This document shows positions 1-7,688 of a stretch of 64,000 nt of DNA, piece by piece. The DNA is from Heliomicrobium undosum (GTDB lineage Bacteria; Bacillota; Desulfitobacteriia; Heliobacteriales; Heliobacteriaceae). Numbering within the stretch: the stretch's first letter is position 1; every line of letters starts with the position of its first letter. A program made the translations under genes and the position numbers. The stretch spans positions 1 through 64,000 of the forward strand of contig NZ_WXEY01000013.1 of assembly GCF_009877425.1 (NCBI RefSeq). Direction: 5' to 3'. Under the pieces are notes generated by a model. That model saw only the letters and a list, made by a program, of their open reading frames with translations. It did no database searches and was not told the DNA's origin.

Positions 1-1044
1 TTACAACACTTGATCCATTTTGGCATGTTAGTTTTTATGTTTGTTTCCGGCACGGAAATCAACCTCCGGTTTCTTCACAACAACCGACACAGCGTTGTAC
101 TCACAAGCGTGATGGGCATTGTCATTCCGTTCGGTCTGGGTGTGTCGCTGGCGTTGCTCGCGCCGGAATTTTCACAGGGAGCAAACCAAAGCCGTCCATG
201 GATTTTCGCGCTCGTGTTAGGCACGGCGCTCTCTATCTCTGCCCTCCCCGTCATCCTGCGAATTCTCAAGGATCTTCATCTGCTCAAATCAAATATCGGC
301 TTGACGATCATGCTTTCGGCCATGATCAACGACTTACTGGGATGGATCATCTTTACACTCGTCATTGATTTCGTTCAATCAACGGGCACGTTGATCTCGT
401 CGCTCACATCGCTCGGTATGGTGATGATGTTTGCAGCCGTCATTTTTTATCTCGGACCACTTCTTGGAAACTTTTTATTTAACAATGAAACATTTGCGGT
501 CACGCCAAAAATGGAAATCGCCATGTGCCTCTTGGCCGTCATCTTATTATCGAACATGGCGGAAATCGTAGGCATGCATGCCTTTTTTGCCGTTTTTCTG
601 TTGGGTATTGTTTGGGCGCCCTTTTTCGAAGGCAAACACCAGAACTCCGGCGCCTTGCTGCACCATCTCGCGTTGAATATTTTCGCACCGCTCTATTTTG
701 TTTCGATCGGACTAAAAGCAAACTTTTTCAGTAACTTTATTCCCTTTTTCGTCATCACGATTACAGTTCTCGCTTGCTGCGGAAAAATTCTGGGCGCAGG
801 ACTCGGCGCTTTGCTCGGGGGGATGAAACCCCAAGAAGCACTCTGCATCGGTATCGGCATGAACGCTCGTGGGGCCATGGAGATCGTCCTGGCTAGCTTA
901 GCGCTGGAGCATGGTCTCATTACGGAAGCAGTGTATGTATCCCTCGTCGTCATGGCGCTTGCGACATCGCTGATCACAGGTCCTATCTTAAAACGCGTAA
1001 TGCTGCATACCGAGCAGCCGCCTATTGTTACATTTAATGGATAA
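1..1044 (+). CDS. CPA2-type cation:proton antiporter, C-terminal part
   Basis: The reading frame is already open at base 1, so the true start lies upstream of the window; the first start-like codon inside is TTG at 10. About 347 residues are present, almost all hydrophobic, with roughly nine or ten membrane segments. The stretch GTALSISALPVILRILKD and the following INDLLGW, with an Asp inside a helix, resemble the ion-binding region of Kef/NapA-type CPA2 exchangers, which swap Na+ or K+ for protons across the cytoplasmic membrane. No TrkA-N or other cytoplasmic domain follows; the protein ends soon after the last helix. The substrate ion cannot be told from the sequence. The family call is fairly secure; the specific activity is inference. 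Confidence 0.8.
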   Translation, partial: LQHLIHFGMLVFMFVSGTEINLRFLHNNRHSVVLTSVMGIVIPFGLGVSLALLAPEFSQGANQSRPWIFALVLGTALSISALPVILRILKDLHLLKSNIGLTIMLSAMINDLLGWIIFTLVIDFVQSTGTLISSLTSLGMVMMFAAVIFYLGPLLGNFLFNNETFAVTPKMEIAMCLLAVILLSNMAEIVGMHAFFAVFLLGIVWAPFFEGKHQNSGALLHHLALNIFAPLYFVSIGLKANFFSNFIPFFVITITVLACCGKILGAGLGALLGGMKPQEALCIGIGMNARGAMEIVLASLALEHGLITEAVYVSLVVMALATSLITGPILKRVMLHTEQPPIVTFNG

Positions 1045-1119
1045 GCCAGCTCTTTCCTTGGGTGAATCGTTACAGGCACCGTCCTGCTATAAGTGGTGGC
1101 ACAAACTTTACACAAAATC

Positions 1120-1160
1120 TTGACAAAATCTTGACCAAATGACGTTTATGGTGTTTTATT
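1120..1160 (+). promoter_or_regulatory. Putative promoter with tandem -35-like repeats
   Basis: Two overlapping copies of aaaatcttgac (1114-1124 and 1125-1135) give TTGACA at 1120-1125 and TTGACC at 1131-1136, followed by AT-rich sequence with TTTTATTATAA near 1154-1164. The -10 spacing is not ideal for either -35 hexamer. It lies 45-85 bases before the small membrane-protein gene. Confidence 0.35.
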
Positions 1161-1205
1161 ATAAGGGTGTTGCCTTTACACGATTTTCCAAGAGGAGGTT
1201 GTCCC

Positions 1206-1643
1206 ATGTTTGTTTCCTGGATGAAGCGGGCAATGGCCGCTTCTACGCTCCTGGTGATGAGCCCCGCTGCCGCTTGGGCCGCCGAGGCCGCGAAAGACCC
1301 CATCGCCCAACAAGTCGACATGACCGGTAAGATTCTCGTTCCACTCATCGCCTTCGTCTTGCTGGCGGCCTTCGCCGCACGCTTTATGAAAAACAAAGGC
1401 CTCTTTACGCTGCACCGCGGGTTGGGCCTGCTCATCGGCGCCGCAACCCTCGGTCACGCTATCTACGCGCTCACCCAGATGGGCATGGAAAAACCCTTGA
1501 TCAACGCCACAGGTATGCTGGCGACCGTCGGCATCGGCTTGCTGATCTTCACTGGCACACGCAACCCCGCTTCCGGGGTGCACCGCATGGCCACAGCGCT
1601 GTTGATCGCCGGGTTTGTCGCCCACAAGGTGATGATTCCATAG
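1206..1643 (+). CDS. Small exported membrane protein with cytochrome-b-like bis-His helices
   Basis: This 145-residue protein starts at ATG 1206, preceded by AGAGGAGG; an in-frame GTG at 1167 has no comparable site. Residues 1-28 look like a signal peptide (hydrophobic core, then AAAWAAEA). Four further hydrophobic segments follow at about 42-60, 70-92, 100-116 and 126-144. The second and fourth each carry HR-x12-H: H70-R71...H84 and H126-R127...H140, both His pairs 14 residues apart. Diheme cytochrome b/b6 uses the same spacing in its heme-binding helices B and D. A heme-binding electron carrier in the membrane is therefore a reasonable inference, but I do not recognise the family by name. 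The gene stands alone and ends at a clear terminator. It could also be a plain membrane protein of unknown role. Confidence 0.75.
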   Translation: MFVSWMKRAMAASTLLVMSPAAAWAAEAAKDPIAQQVDMTGKILVPLIAFVLLAAFAARFMKNKGLFTLHRGLGLLIGAATLGHAIYALTQMGMEKPLINATGMLATVGIGLLIFTGTRNPASGVHRMATALLIAGFVAHKVMIP

Positions 1644-1712
1644 TCTCCTTCGGTAATGGCCCGGACTCGAAACAGAGGATGTATGTTCGATTACTGATGT
1701 ATGTTCGATGAC

Positions 1713-1745
1713 AAAGAAGCCTCGATAGCAGGCTTCTTTTGTTTT
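1713..1745 (+). terminator. Intrinsic terminator
   Basis: A perfect 9-bp stem (1713-1721 with 1731-1739) and 9-base loop are followed by a T-rich tract. It ends the transcript of the small membrane-protein gene. Two copies of gatgtatgttcga lie just upstream. Confidence 0.8.
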
Positions 1746-1798
1746 GTCGCCGAAGGTATGTTATGGTAATGCCATGCTTTGGAAGGAGGCAACCCCTC

Positions 1799-2350
1799 AT
1801 GTGCGCAGTCAGTGTGGCAGAAGTCCCGATCCCGCAAGATGCTCTGGTCGCCGCTTCCCTCCAGCCGATCCATTACGGCGACTGTTACCGCATGCAGGTT
1901 CCGAAGAACTTCACCGGCGGCGTTGACGACTTGACCGGTTTGATTTTTTCACCGGCTTCAAACCCTTCCTGGGCGAGTGGGTTGACGAAGGTCCGCGATA
2001 GCGTCGTCGGACTGTTCGGCATCAAAAGGGTGACGCCCGGCCCCGGCGCTGCCAAACAGGGCGACTCGCTCCAACCGGGTCAACGTCGCCTGCTCTTTCC
2101 CATCATCGCTCGCACCGACACGGAACTGCTGTTAGGGTTGGATGATCGCCACCTGGACTTTCGCGTCTCTGTTCGGCTGGTCGAAGAAGGCGCAAACCGC
2201 TCTGTCGATGTGGCGACCGTCGTGAAGTTTCACAATCTCCTGGGAAGAGCCTACTTTGTGCCCGTGAAACCCTTCCACCGGCTCCTCGTTCCAGCGATCA
2301 TGAAAAAGGCGGCCCTCAACTGGGAAATGGCGAACACCGACGAGGGGTAA
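1799..2350 (+). CDS. DUF2867-family protein
   Basis: The 183-residue protein starts at ATG 1799, eight bases after GGAAGGAGGC; the frame is open further upstream but overlaps the terminator there. The central and C-terminal parts match the DUF2867 pattern: a VGLFGIK segment, then LLGLDDRHLDFRVSV and finally FHNLLGRAYFVPVKPFHRLL. DUF2867 members are small proteins of unknown function, sometimes fused to NAD-binding domains. No signal peptide or membrane segment is seen. Its stop codon overlaps the start of the aminotransferase gene (TAATG), so the two are probably translated as a coupled pair. Family call good, function unknown. Confidence 0.8.
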   Translation: MCAVSVAEVPIPQDALVAASLQPIHYGDCYRMQVPKNFTGGVDDLTGLIFSPASNPSWASGLTKVRDSVVGLFGIKRVTPGPGAAKQGDSLQPGQRRLLFPIIARTDTELLLGLDDRHLDFRVSVRLVEEGANRSVDVATVVKFHNLLGRAYFVPVKPFHRLLVPAIMKKAALNWEMANTDEG

Positions 2351-3639
2351 TGCCATCTCATTCAGACAAGACCATCAAAAAGTTGTCACCCGCCTCAGAA
2401 GAGGCTATCATAGGGATAAACCATTCCGCACTGAAGGGAGCGATTCTTATCCCAGTCGCACAACATATCCGCGCGCAGATCAGCCAGTCCTCCTGGATCC
2501 GCAAGATGTTCGAAGAGGGCGAGCGCCTGAAACCGATTTACGGCGAAGACAAGGTCTATGACTTCACCATCGGCAACCCGAACAACGAACCGCCGGCCGC
2601 TTTCCGTGAAGCCCTCATAGAATTGGCCAACCACCCTGTTCCCGGCATGCACCGCTACATGAGCAACGCCGGCTACCCCGAAACCCGTCAGGCTGTGGCC
2701 GAAGCCCTCAGCACAGCCAGCGGCAAGGCCTTGACAGCCGATCATGTGGTGATGACCGTCGGCGCCGGCGGCGGTCTGAACGTCGTCTTCAAGACGATCC
2801 TCGACCCCGGCGACGAGGTGATCATCTCCGCTCCCTTCTTTGTCGAATATAAAGGCTACCTCGCCAACCAAGGCGGCAAGGCGGTCATCGTCCAGTCAAA
2901 AGAAGACTTTCAATTGGACCTGGACGCCATCGCCGCAGCGGTGACGGCGAAAACGCGGGCCATCATCATCAACTCCCCCAACAACCCCACCGGCGTCGTC
3001 TACCCCGCCGAGAGCCTCGACGCATTGAATCGCCTCCTGGAAGCCAAGGGCGCCGAGTTCGGACGAACCCTGTTCGTCGTCTCTGATGAGCCCTATGCGA
3101 AAATCGTCTACGACGGGGTGACCGTTCCTCCCGTCTTCGCCCACATCCGCAACAGCATCGTTGTAACCTCCCACAGCAAAGACCTGGCCCTGCCGGGTGA
3201 ACGCATCGGTTATATCGCCATCAGCCCCGAGATCGAGGAAGCGACCCTGCTCTTCGACGGCTTGGTGCTGGCCAACCGCATCCTGGGCTTCGTCAATGCG
3301 CCGGCCTTGATGCAGCGCCTGGTGGCCAAGCTGCAGAACGAATCGGTGAACATCGACGAGTACCGAGAAAAACGGGATCTCTTCTACGACAACCTGACCG
3401 CGATGGGCTACGAGATGGTCAAGCCTCAGGGGGCCTTCTACCTCTTCCCCAAGTCCCCCCTGGCTGATGACGTCGAGTTCGTCCGGCGCGCCCAGAAGTA
3501 CAACATCCTCCTCGTCCCTGGCAGCGGGTTCGGCAAACCCGGCTACTTCCGCATCGCCTACTGCGTAGAGAAGCGGATCATCGAGAACTCGCTGGAGGCC
3601 TTCCGGGCGCTGGCGAAGGAATTAGGACTGTCGGGTTAG
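2350..3639 (+). CDS. PLP-dependent aminotransferase, class I/II
   Basis: The 429-residue protein has the fold type I aminotransferase motifs: the SPNNPTG loop near residue 215, the Schiff-base Lys277 in SHSKDLALPGERIGY with the following phosphate-binding Arg, and a late Arg in the FRIAY segment expected to bind the substrate carboxylate. It would move an amino group between an amino acid and a 2-oxo acid in the cytoplasm; the substrate cannot be predicted. ATG 2350 overlaps the DUF2867 stop. Homologous proteins usually start near the IPVAQHIRAQI segment, about 33 residues later, where AAGGGAG (2434-2440) precedes an in-frame ATT, so either a short extension or an unusual start is possible. 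A terminator follows at 3722. Confidence 0.85.
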   Translation: MPSHSDKTIKKLSPASEEAIIGINHSALKGAILIPVAQHIRAQISQSSWIRKMFEEGERLKPIYGEDKVYDFTIGNPNNEPPAAFREALIELANHPVPGMHRYMSNAGYPETRQAVAEALSTASGKALTADHVVMTVGAGGGLNVVFKTILDPGDEVIISAPFFVEYKGYLANQGGKAVIVQSKEDFQLDLDAIAAAVTAKTRAIIINSPNNPTGVVYPAESLDALNRLLEAKGAEFGRTLFVVSDEPYAKIVYDGVTVPPVFAHIRNSIVVTSHSKDLALPGERIGYIAISPEIEEATLLFDGLVLANRILGFVNAPALMQRLVAKLQNESVNIDEYREKRDLFYDNLTAMGYEMVKPQGAFYLFPKSPLADDVEFVRRAQKYNILLVPGSGFGKPGYFRIAYCVEKRIIENSLEAFRALAKELGLSG

Positions 3640-3721
3640 ACTAAGAGAAGCAATAGATTGCCCCCTCAATAAAACTGACAATCAAGTTAATCCAAGAAAA
3701 ACAGGCTATAATCTTTGAAGA

Positions 3722-3753
3722 GAAAGGGTGACATTTCTGTCATCCTTTCTTTC
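3722..3753 (+). terminator. Intrinsic terminator
   Basis: An 11-bp stem with one G-T pair (3722-3732 with 3739-3749) and six-base loop is followed by tttcat. It closes the DUF2867-aminotransferase transcript. Confidence 0.7.
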
Positions 3754-3830
3754 ATAAAACCCTCCCCCCTTCAATCCCCTTCCCCCATCAAGTCCCTTCT
3801 AAAGTCCCCCTTCTCTTCCTGAGAAACGTT
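3754..3830 (+). other. Pyrimidine-rich tract upstream of the SDR gene
   Basis: On the plus strand this stretch is very largely C and T, made of runs of four to six C spaced 12-17 bases apart. No gene or stem is seen in it. It precedes the ribosome-binding site of the SDR gene. Confidence 0.4.
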
Positions 3831-3878
3831 CCATCTCTTGACGAACAGATGATTTCAGTAGGAAAGGAGCCTTAGCTC

Positions 3879-4637
3879 GTGGATGCCCTGCACACATTCA
3901 CTGACAAAGTCACCATTATCACCGGCGCCGGCAACGGCATCGGCCGCAGTGTCGCCCTGGCTTACGCACAAGCGGGCGCTACGGTCATCATCGCCGAACG
4001 AAACGCCGAATCCGGTAGAGAAACAGAAGCCATCATCAATGACAAAGGCGGCAAAGCCCTGTTCATCCCCGTCGATGTCCGCCGACCTGACGACATCGAT
4101 GCGCTCATGGCGGAGACGGAAAAACGTTTCGGCAGGGTCGACATCCTGATCAACAACGCTGGCGTCTCCCGCTGGAAATCCCCCTATGAACTGACCGTGG
4201 AAGAGTGGGACGACATCATCGACACGAACCTGCGCAGCGTCTTCCTCTGTTCCCGCGCGGCGGCCCGGATCATGAGGACAATAGGCGGCGGCGCCATCGT
4301 CAACATCGCCTCCACGCGGGCGCTCATGTCCGAACCGGACACGGAGGCCTACGCCGCATCCAAGGGCGGTATCATCGCCTTGACCCACGCCCTGGCGGTC
4401 TCGCTCGGTCCCGACAACATCCGGGTGAACGCCATCAGCCCCGGTTGGATCGAGACGGGCGACTATGAACAGTTGCGCCCCGTCGATCACAGCCAGCACC
4501 CCGCCGGGAGGGTGGGCAAACCGGACGATGTGGCGCGGGCCTGCCTCTTCCTTACCACGGAGGGCAACGACTTCATCACCGGCGCCAACCTGGTCCTCGA
4601 CGGGGGCATGACGCGCAAGATGATCTACGAACCGTAA
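3879..4637 (+). CDS. Short-chain dehydrogenase/reductase
   Basis: The 252-residue protein starts at GTG 3879, nine bases after AAAGGAG. It is a classical SDR: the cofactor motif TGAGNGIG at residues 15-22, NNAG at 92-95, and the catalytic Ser145, Tyr158 and Lys162 in the usual spacing. The C-terminal TGANLVLDGG segment is typical of the FabG/glucose-1-dehydrogenase-like group. It should carry out an NAD(P)-dependent oxidation or reduction of a carbonyl or alcohol in the cytoplasm. There is no acyl-carrier-protein or fatty-acid gene nearby, so a FabG role is not supported. It is monocistronic, with a terminator before it and a convergent gene after it. Substrate unknown. Confidence 0.9.
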   Translation: MDALHTFTDKVTIITGAGNGIGRSVALAYAQAGATVIIAERNAESGRETEAIINDKGGKALFIPVDVRRPDDIDALMAETEKRFGRVDILINNAGVSRWKSPYELTVEEWDDIIDTNLRSVFLCSRAAARIMRTIGGGAIVNIASTRALMSEPDTEAYAASKGGIIALTHALAVSLGPDNIRVNAISPGWIETGDYEQLRPVDHSQHPAGRVGKPDDVARACLFLTTEGNDFITGANLVLDGGMTRKMIYEP

Positions 4638-4665
4638 AGCAGTAGGCAACGGCTATCTTTTTAAG

Positions 4666-5397
4666 CTACTCTAATTTGTCTTCCACCTCGTGGACCCCGT
4701 CCACCCCATCGCGCCGGACATCCACATAGAGGGTCCCGTCGCTCTGCAGGGCGGCGTAAAACACCTCCGACAGATCTTCCACGCCCCGCTTTTTCAGTTC
4801 GCCGTAGAGCCACTTGAAACTGAGGTTGTGTTGGAGCAGATTCTGCTCCAACACATCGCCGTCCTTGATGATCTCCGTCGCCAAGCCCTTATATGCCGTC
4901 GGTTTGCCCAGGTCGCTCATCGTTACCGGCAGGTGCTGCGACTTCTTCAGAACGCTCAGTTTTCCGTTGGGCTCCAACAAGGCAAACTCCACATCGGTGA
5001 TGTTGAAAGCCCCCTTATTGCGTAGTTGCATCTCCAACTTATCCAGGCTGTAGCGGAGCCGCTTCATGTTTTCTTCCATCACCTTGCCGTTTTGAACGAC
5101 GATGACGGGCTCCCCTTCCAGTATTTTGCGGGCGGCCAGACTTTTCAAATGGACCATGCTAGTGGCCACCGTGGCGATTGTCAGAACCACAGGACTCAAG
5201 AGCACCCATGCGCCCTTTACCTCAGTGACGACATAGGCGCCGGCAATCGTCCCCATGACGATAGCGATGACAAAATCAAAATAGGTCATTTGAGACAATA
5301 GTTTTTTTCCAATGATGCGGGTCAGAATGGTCAGCAGTATATAGGCTGCCAGCGTCTGCGTTGTCACCCGGAACAATTCAACCCAGCCGTTTTGCAC
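4666..5397 (-). CDS. YetF/DUF421-type membrane protein
   Basis: The 243-residue protein starts at GTG 5397. The first 85 residues hold three hydrophobic segments, including TYFDFVIAIVMGTIAGA, typical of the DUF421 membrane domain. The rest is a soluble domain of the YetF C-terminal type (GEPVIVVQNGKVMEENMKR, then a second half with VLLEQNLLQH-like sequence). Such proteins are found in spore-formers, with several copies per genome, and some are linked to spore-germinant complexes or stress; none of this is shown here. The gene is transcribed toward the SDR gene. A 28-bp perfect palindrome lies about 170 bases upstream of the start and may act in its control. Confidence 0.85.
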   Translation of the reverse strand: MQNGWVELFRVTTQTLAAYILLTILTRIIGKKLLSQMTYFDFVIAIVMGTIAGAYVVTEVKGAWVLLSPVVLTIATVATSMVHLKSLAARKILEGEPVIVVQNGKVMEENMKRLRYSLDKLEMQLRNKGAFNITDVEFALLEPNGKLSVLKKSQHLPVTMSDLGKPTAYKGLATEIIKDGDVLEQNLLQHNLSFKWLYGELKKRGVEDLSEVFYAALQSDGTLYVDVRRDGVDGVHEVEDKLE

Positions 5398-5566
5398 GCG
5401 ATGAGAACCACCTTTTCACGCTTGTCCTTGATCCAAGTATGTGCTTTATCCCAATGGGTCGCTCCTTTCATTCTCCCCTCAAAGTCGACTGGGAATCCCA
5501 CAGGCAACCTACGCGCAGAATCCTCTTGATCAAAAACAAAACAACCATGCCTCTTCAGGCCACAGG

Positions 5567-5594
5567 TTATGATGAAAAGGCCTTTTCATCATAA
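5567..5594. repeat. 28-bp perfect palindrome without spacer
   Basis: Bases 5567-5580 are the exact reverse complement of 5581-5594; the centre is AAAAGGCCTTTT. It lies between the speD terminator and the divergent side of the YetF gene. It has the shape of an operator or protein-binding dyad, or a cruciform. Neither strand shows a proper U-tract that would make it a second terminator of speD beyond the one at 5591. Confidence 0.7.
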
Positions 5595-5621
5595 AAAAAG
5601 CCGGGCAAAATGCTCCGGCTT
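5591..5621 (-). terminator. Intrinsic terminator after speD
   Basis: A 7-bp GC-rich stem (5598-5604 with 5615-5621) is followed on the minus strand by a run of seven T. It lies 50 bases after the speD stop. Confidence 0.8.
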
Positions 5622-5670
5622 CCTGATAAACAGCGAATCGCTATGATTGAACCCCAGTTCTTTTCCAGGG

Positions 5671-6072
5671 TTATTCTTTTGACCTGTCCATTTTTTTCTT
5701 CAACCGGCTCAAGTTTTTCATTCCCCGGCTGATCTCCATCGCATGAGCCTCTTCCGCATCGAGTTCCTGGGCGATGGACTCCAGCGCATCCCAAGGATTC
5801 ACCCGTTCTCCACAGGTGAAAATGTCAACGGCGGCATATCCGAGTTCCGGCCAAGTGTGGATCGTCAGGTGGGATTCGGAGATGACGACAACACCGCTGA
5901 CACCTTGCGGTTCAAAGCGATGAAAGACCACTTCCCGGATATCGGCCCCCGATTTCTCAGCGGCGCGAACCATGACCTCTTCCACCGTCTTCACATCGTT
6001 GAGTTTATCGGAATTACATTCCCATACCTCGGCCAGCAACTGCACACCGAGGGGATTGCCCAACACATTCAT
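5671..6072 (-). CDS. speD: S-adenosylmethionine decarboxylase proenzyme
   Basis: The 133-residue protein is the pyruvoyl-dependent enzyme that decarboxylates S-adenosylmethionine to supply aminopropyl groups for spermidine. The self-cleavage site is Glu66-Ser67 in [13 protein letters not shown], which yields the pyruvoyl group on the alpha chain; His72 and Cys87 (in DIFTCGE) are the expected processing and catalytic residues. The length suits the short bacterial class (about 115-135 residues). The C-terminal tail [11 protein letters not shown] is basic and extra. No spermidine synthase gene is in the window. It follows larC by 62 bases on the same strand and could be read from the same transcript. 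Confidence 0.95.
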   Translation of the reverse strand: MNVLGNPLGVQLLAEVWECNSDKLNDVKTVEEVMVRAAEKSGADIREVVFHRFEPQGVSGVVVISESHLTIHTWPELGYAAVDIFTCGERVNPWDALESIAQELDAEEAHAMEISRGMKNLSRLKKKMDRSKE

Positions 6073-6134
6073 CCACGGCAGGTCTCCTTTCAGATAGCAT
6101 TATTCCTCAAGGAGCCTGCAATTATTTTTTGAAC

Positions 6135-7688
6135 TTACTCGGCTTTTTCCGGCCGTATCTCTTCGTAAGCCGCTAAAGCCTGCCGGTGAATCTCTTTGAT
6201 AGGCAGATTCCCCCGGCGAGCCGCCGCCTGGCAATCATCAAATTCGGGATGAATGTTGACGACGCGACCGGCCAGGATGCCCCGCTTCAACCGTACCGGA
6301 CCGCCTTCAGTGGTCACCGTCACCCAGTCCCGTTCCAAGCAAGCCCGCCGCTCCAGGCGGGAGCGAACACCGAGCGTCGTCGACTCGGCAAAGAGTTGCT
6401 CCAGCACGACCGTCCCGCGCTCGGGCGGACAAAGCACCGTCAGGTGGCAGCCGAGGCGGCCTTTCTTCATCATCACCGAAACCGCTTGCACATCCAGCGC
6501 GCCGGCATCAAAGAGCCGGGCTGTCAGGGGCGAGAGCCACTGGGGATTCATGTCGTCAACGGTCGTCTCGATGACCTGCACATCCTCCCACAGGAGCGCC
6601 GGCACGCCGCCGGCGCCATGTTCACTCCCGCCCCTTTGCAACTCCCCCAGGCAATCCCCTTTCTGTCCATGCCCGTGGTCATGCCCGTGGTCATCTCTTT
6701 GCTCATGTCCGTTCTCATGTCCATGCTCATGTCGGTGCTCATTTTCTTGTTTAATCCCGTGCCCATTTCCATGACCATGACCGCTGGCGTGTTTGTGACC
6801 ATGCCCATGGTGATGCCCGTGGGCATGGGTCATGCCGCCGGAACAGACGAGCCAACTTTTCCCTGCCTCTTCACGGCGACCGAGCAGCAACCGCAGCACA
6901 TTGGGCCGATCCTTCGCCGGCCGAGAGCCTGCCCCGTGACCGATCCGCTCGATCCGCAAGGGCATCCCTTGGGAATGGCTGTCATGGGGACGGCCCAAGG
7001 TTGTACAGAGGGCGGCGCCGGTCGGCGTGACCAGTTCGCCCTCCCCGCCGCCGAGGTAGACGGGGAAGTCACGGACGAGGTCGGCCGTAGCCGGCGCAGG
7101 CACCGGCATCACCCCGTGGGCGCAACGGACCGTGCCGGATCCGAGCGGCAGGGGCAGGACGAGGATCTCCTCCACCTTCAGGTATTCCAGCGCCCAGCAG
7201 GTCCCGACAATGTCGACGATGGCGTCGACAGCGCCCACTTCATGAAAGTGAACCTTTTCGACGGAGCAGCCGTGCACCTTCGCTTCCGATTCAGCCAGAC
7301 GCGTAAAAACCCGGATGGCCATCTCCTTCACCGGGGACGCCATGGCGGAACTTTCGATGATCTGCGCCACATGATGCAGGTGGCGGTGGGGCTGGGGCCG
7401 GTCATCGAGAAGGACGTTCACCTTCGTGGCCCGGATGCCCTTGGAGATGACAGACTCACGGCGCAACTCATAACCGTCGACGCCGAGCCCTCGCAAGGCT
7501 TCCGTCAGTTCTTCCCAGGGAACCCCCAGGTCGACCAGGGCGCCCAGCCACATGTCGCCGGCCGCGCCGGAGACGGGATCGACGACGAGGATGTTATGAC
7601 CATTCGTAGGCGCATCATTCCGGCAGCCGTGCGAATGTTTGCCTCTTTCCCCATGACCATGGCCGGTTTGCTCGTCGCTATTACACAT
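6135..7688 (-). CDS. larC: Nickel pincer cofactor biosynthesis protein LarC, single chain with His-rich linker
   Basis: LarC is the nickel insertase that uses CTP to metallate the dithio-carboxylated pyridinium cofactor of lactate racemase. The 517-residue product starts at ATG 7688, seven bases after GGGAGG, inside the end of larB. The first half has the LarC opening (ILVVDPVSGAAGDMWLGAL, then KVHFHEVGAVDAIVDIVG). The second half (VIETTVDDMNPQWLSPLTARL, then SVMMKKGRLG) is the LarC2 part. Between them, at about residues 287-345, lies a stretch rich in His and Gly, probably a nickel store; a smaller His cluster sits at 9-31. In Lactiplantibacillus the two halves are joined by ribosomal frameshifting, whereas here they are one frame. 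The chain is about 100 residues longer than usual because of the linker. Confidence 0.93.
   Translation of the reverse strand: MCNSDEQTGHGHGERGKHSHGCRNDAPTNGHNILVVDPVSGAAGDMWLGALVDLGVPWEELTEALRGLGVDGYELRRESVISKGIRATKVNVLLDDRPQPHRHLHHVAQIIESSAMASPVKEMAIRVFTRLAESEAKVHGCSVEKVHFHEVGAVDAIVDIVGTCWALEYLKVEEILVLPLPLGSGTVRCAHGVMPVPAPATADLVRDFPVYLGGGEGELVTPTGAALCTTLGRPHDSHSQGMPLRIERIGHGAGSRPAKDRPNVLRLLLGRREEAGKSWLVCSGGMTHAHGHHHGHGHKHASGHGHGNGHGIKQENEHRHEHGHENGHEQRDDHGHDHGHGQKGDCLGELQRGGSEHGAGGVPALLWEDVQVIETTVDDMNPQWLSPLTARLFDAGALDVQAVSVMMKKGRLGCHLTVLCPPERGTVVLEQLFAESTTLGVRSRLERRACLERDWVTVTTEGGPVRLKRGILAGRVVNIHPEFDDCQAAARRGNLPIKEIHRQALAAYEEIRPEKAE
6640..6838 (-). repeat. His/Gly-codon-rich low-complexity segment in larC
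   Basis: On the plus strand the segment is built from recurring catg/ccgtgg units that read as His-Gly and His-Glu repeats in the larC frame. Such DNA is prone to length change. It marks the linker between the two halves of LarC. Confidence 0.8.

Noticed and set aside
3707-3753. TATAAT at 3707 as the promoter of the SDR gene
   Set aside because: No usable -35 at 16-18 bases, and the terminator of the aminotransferase follows at once.
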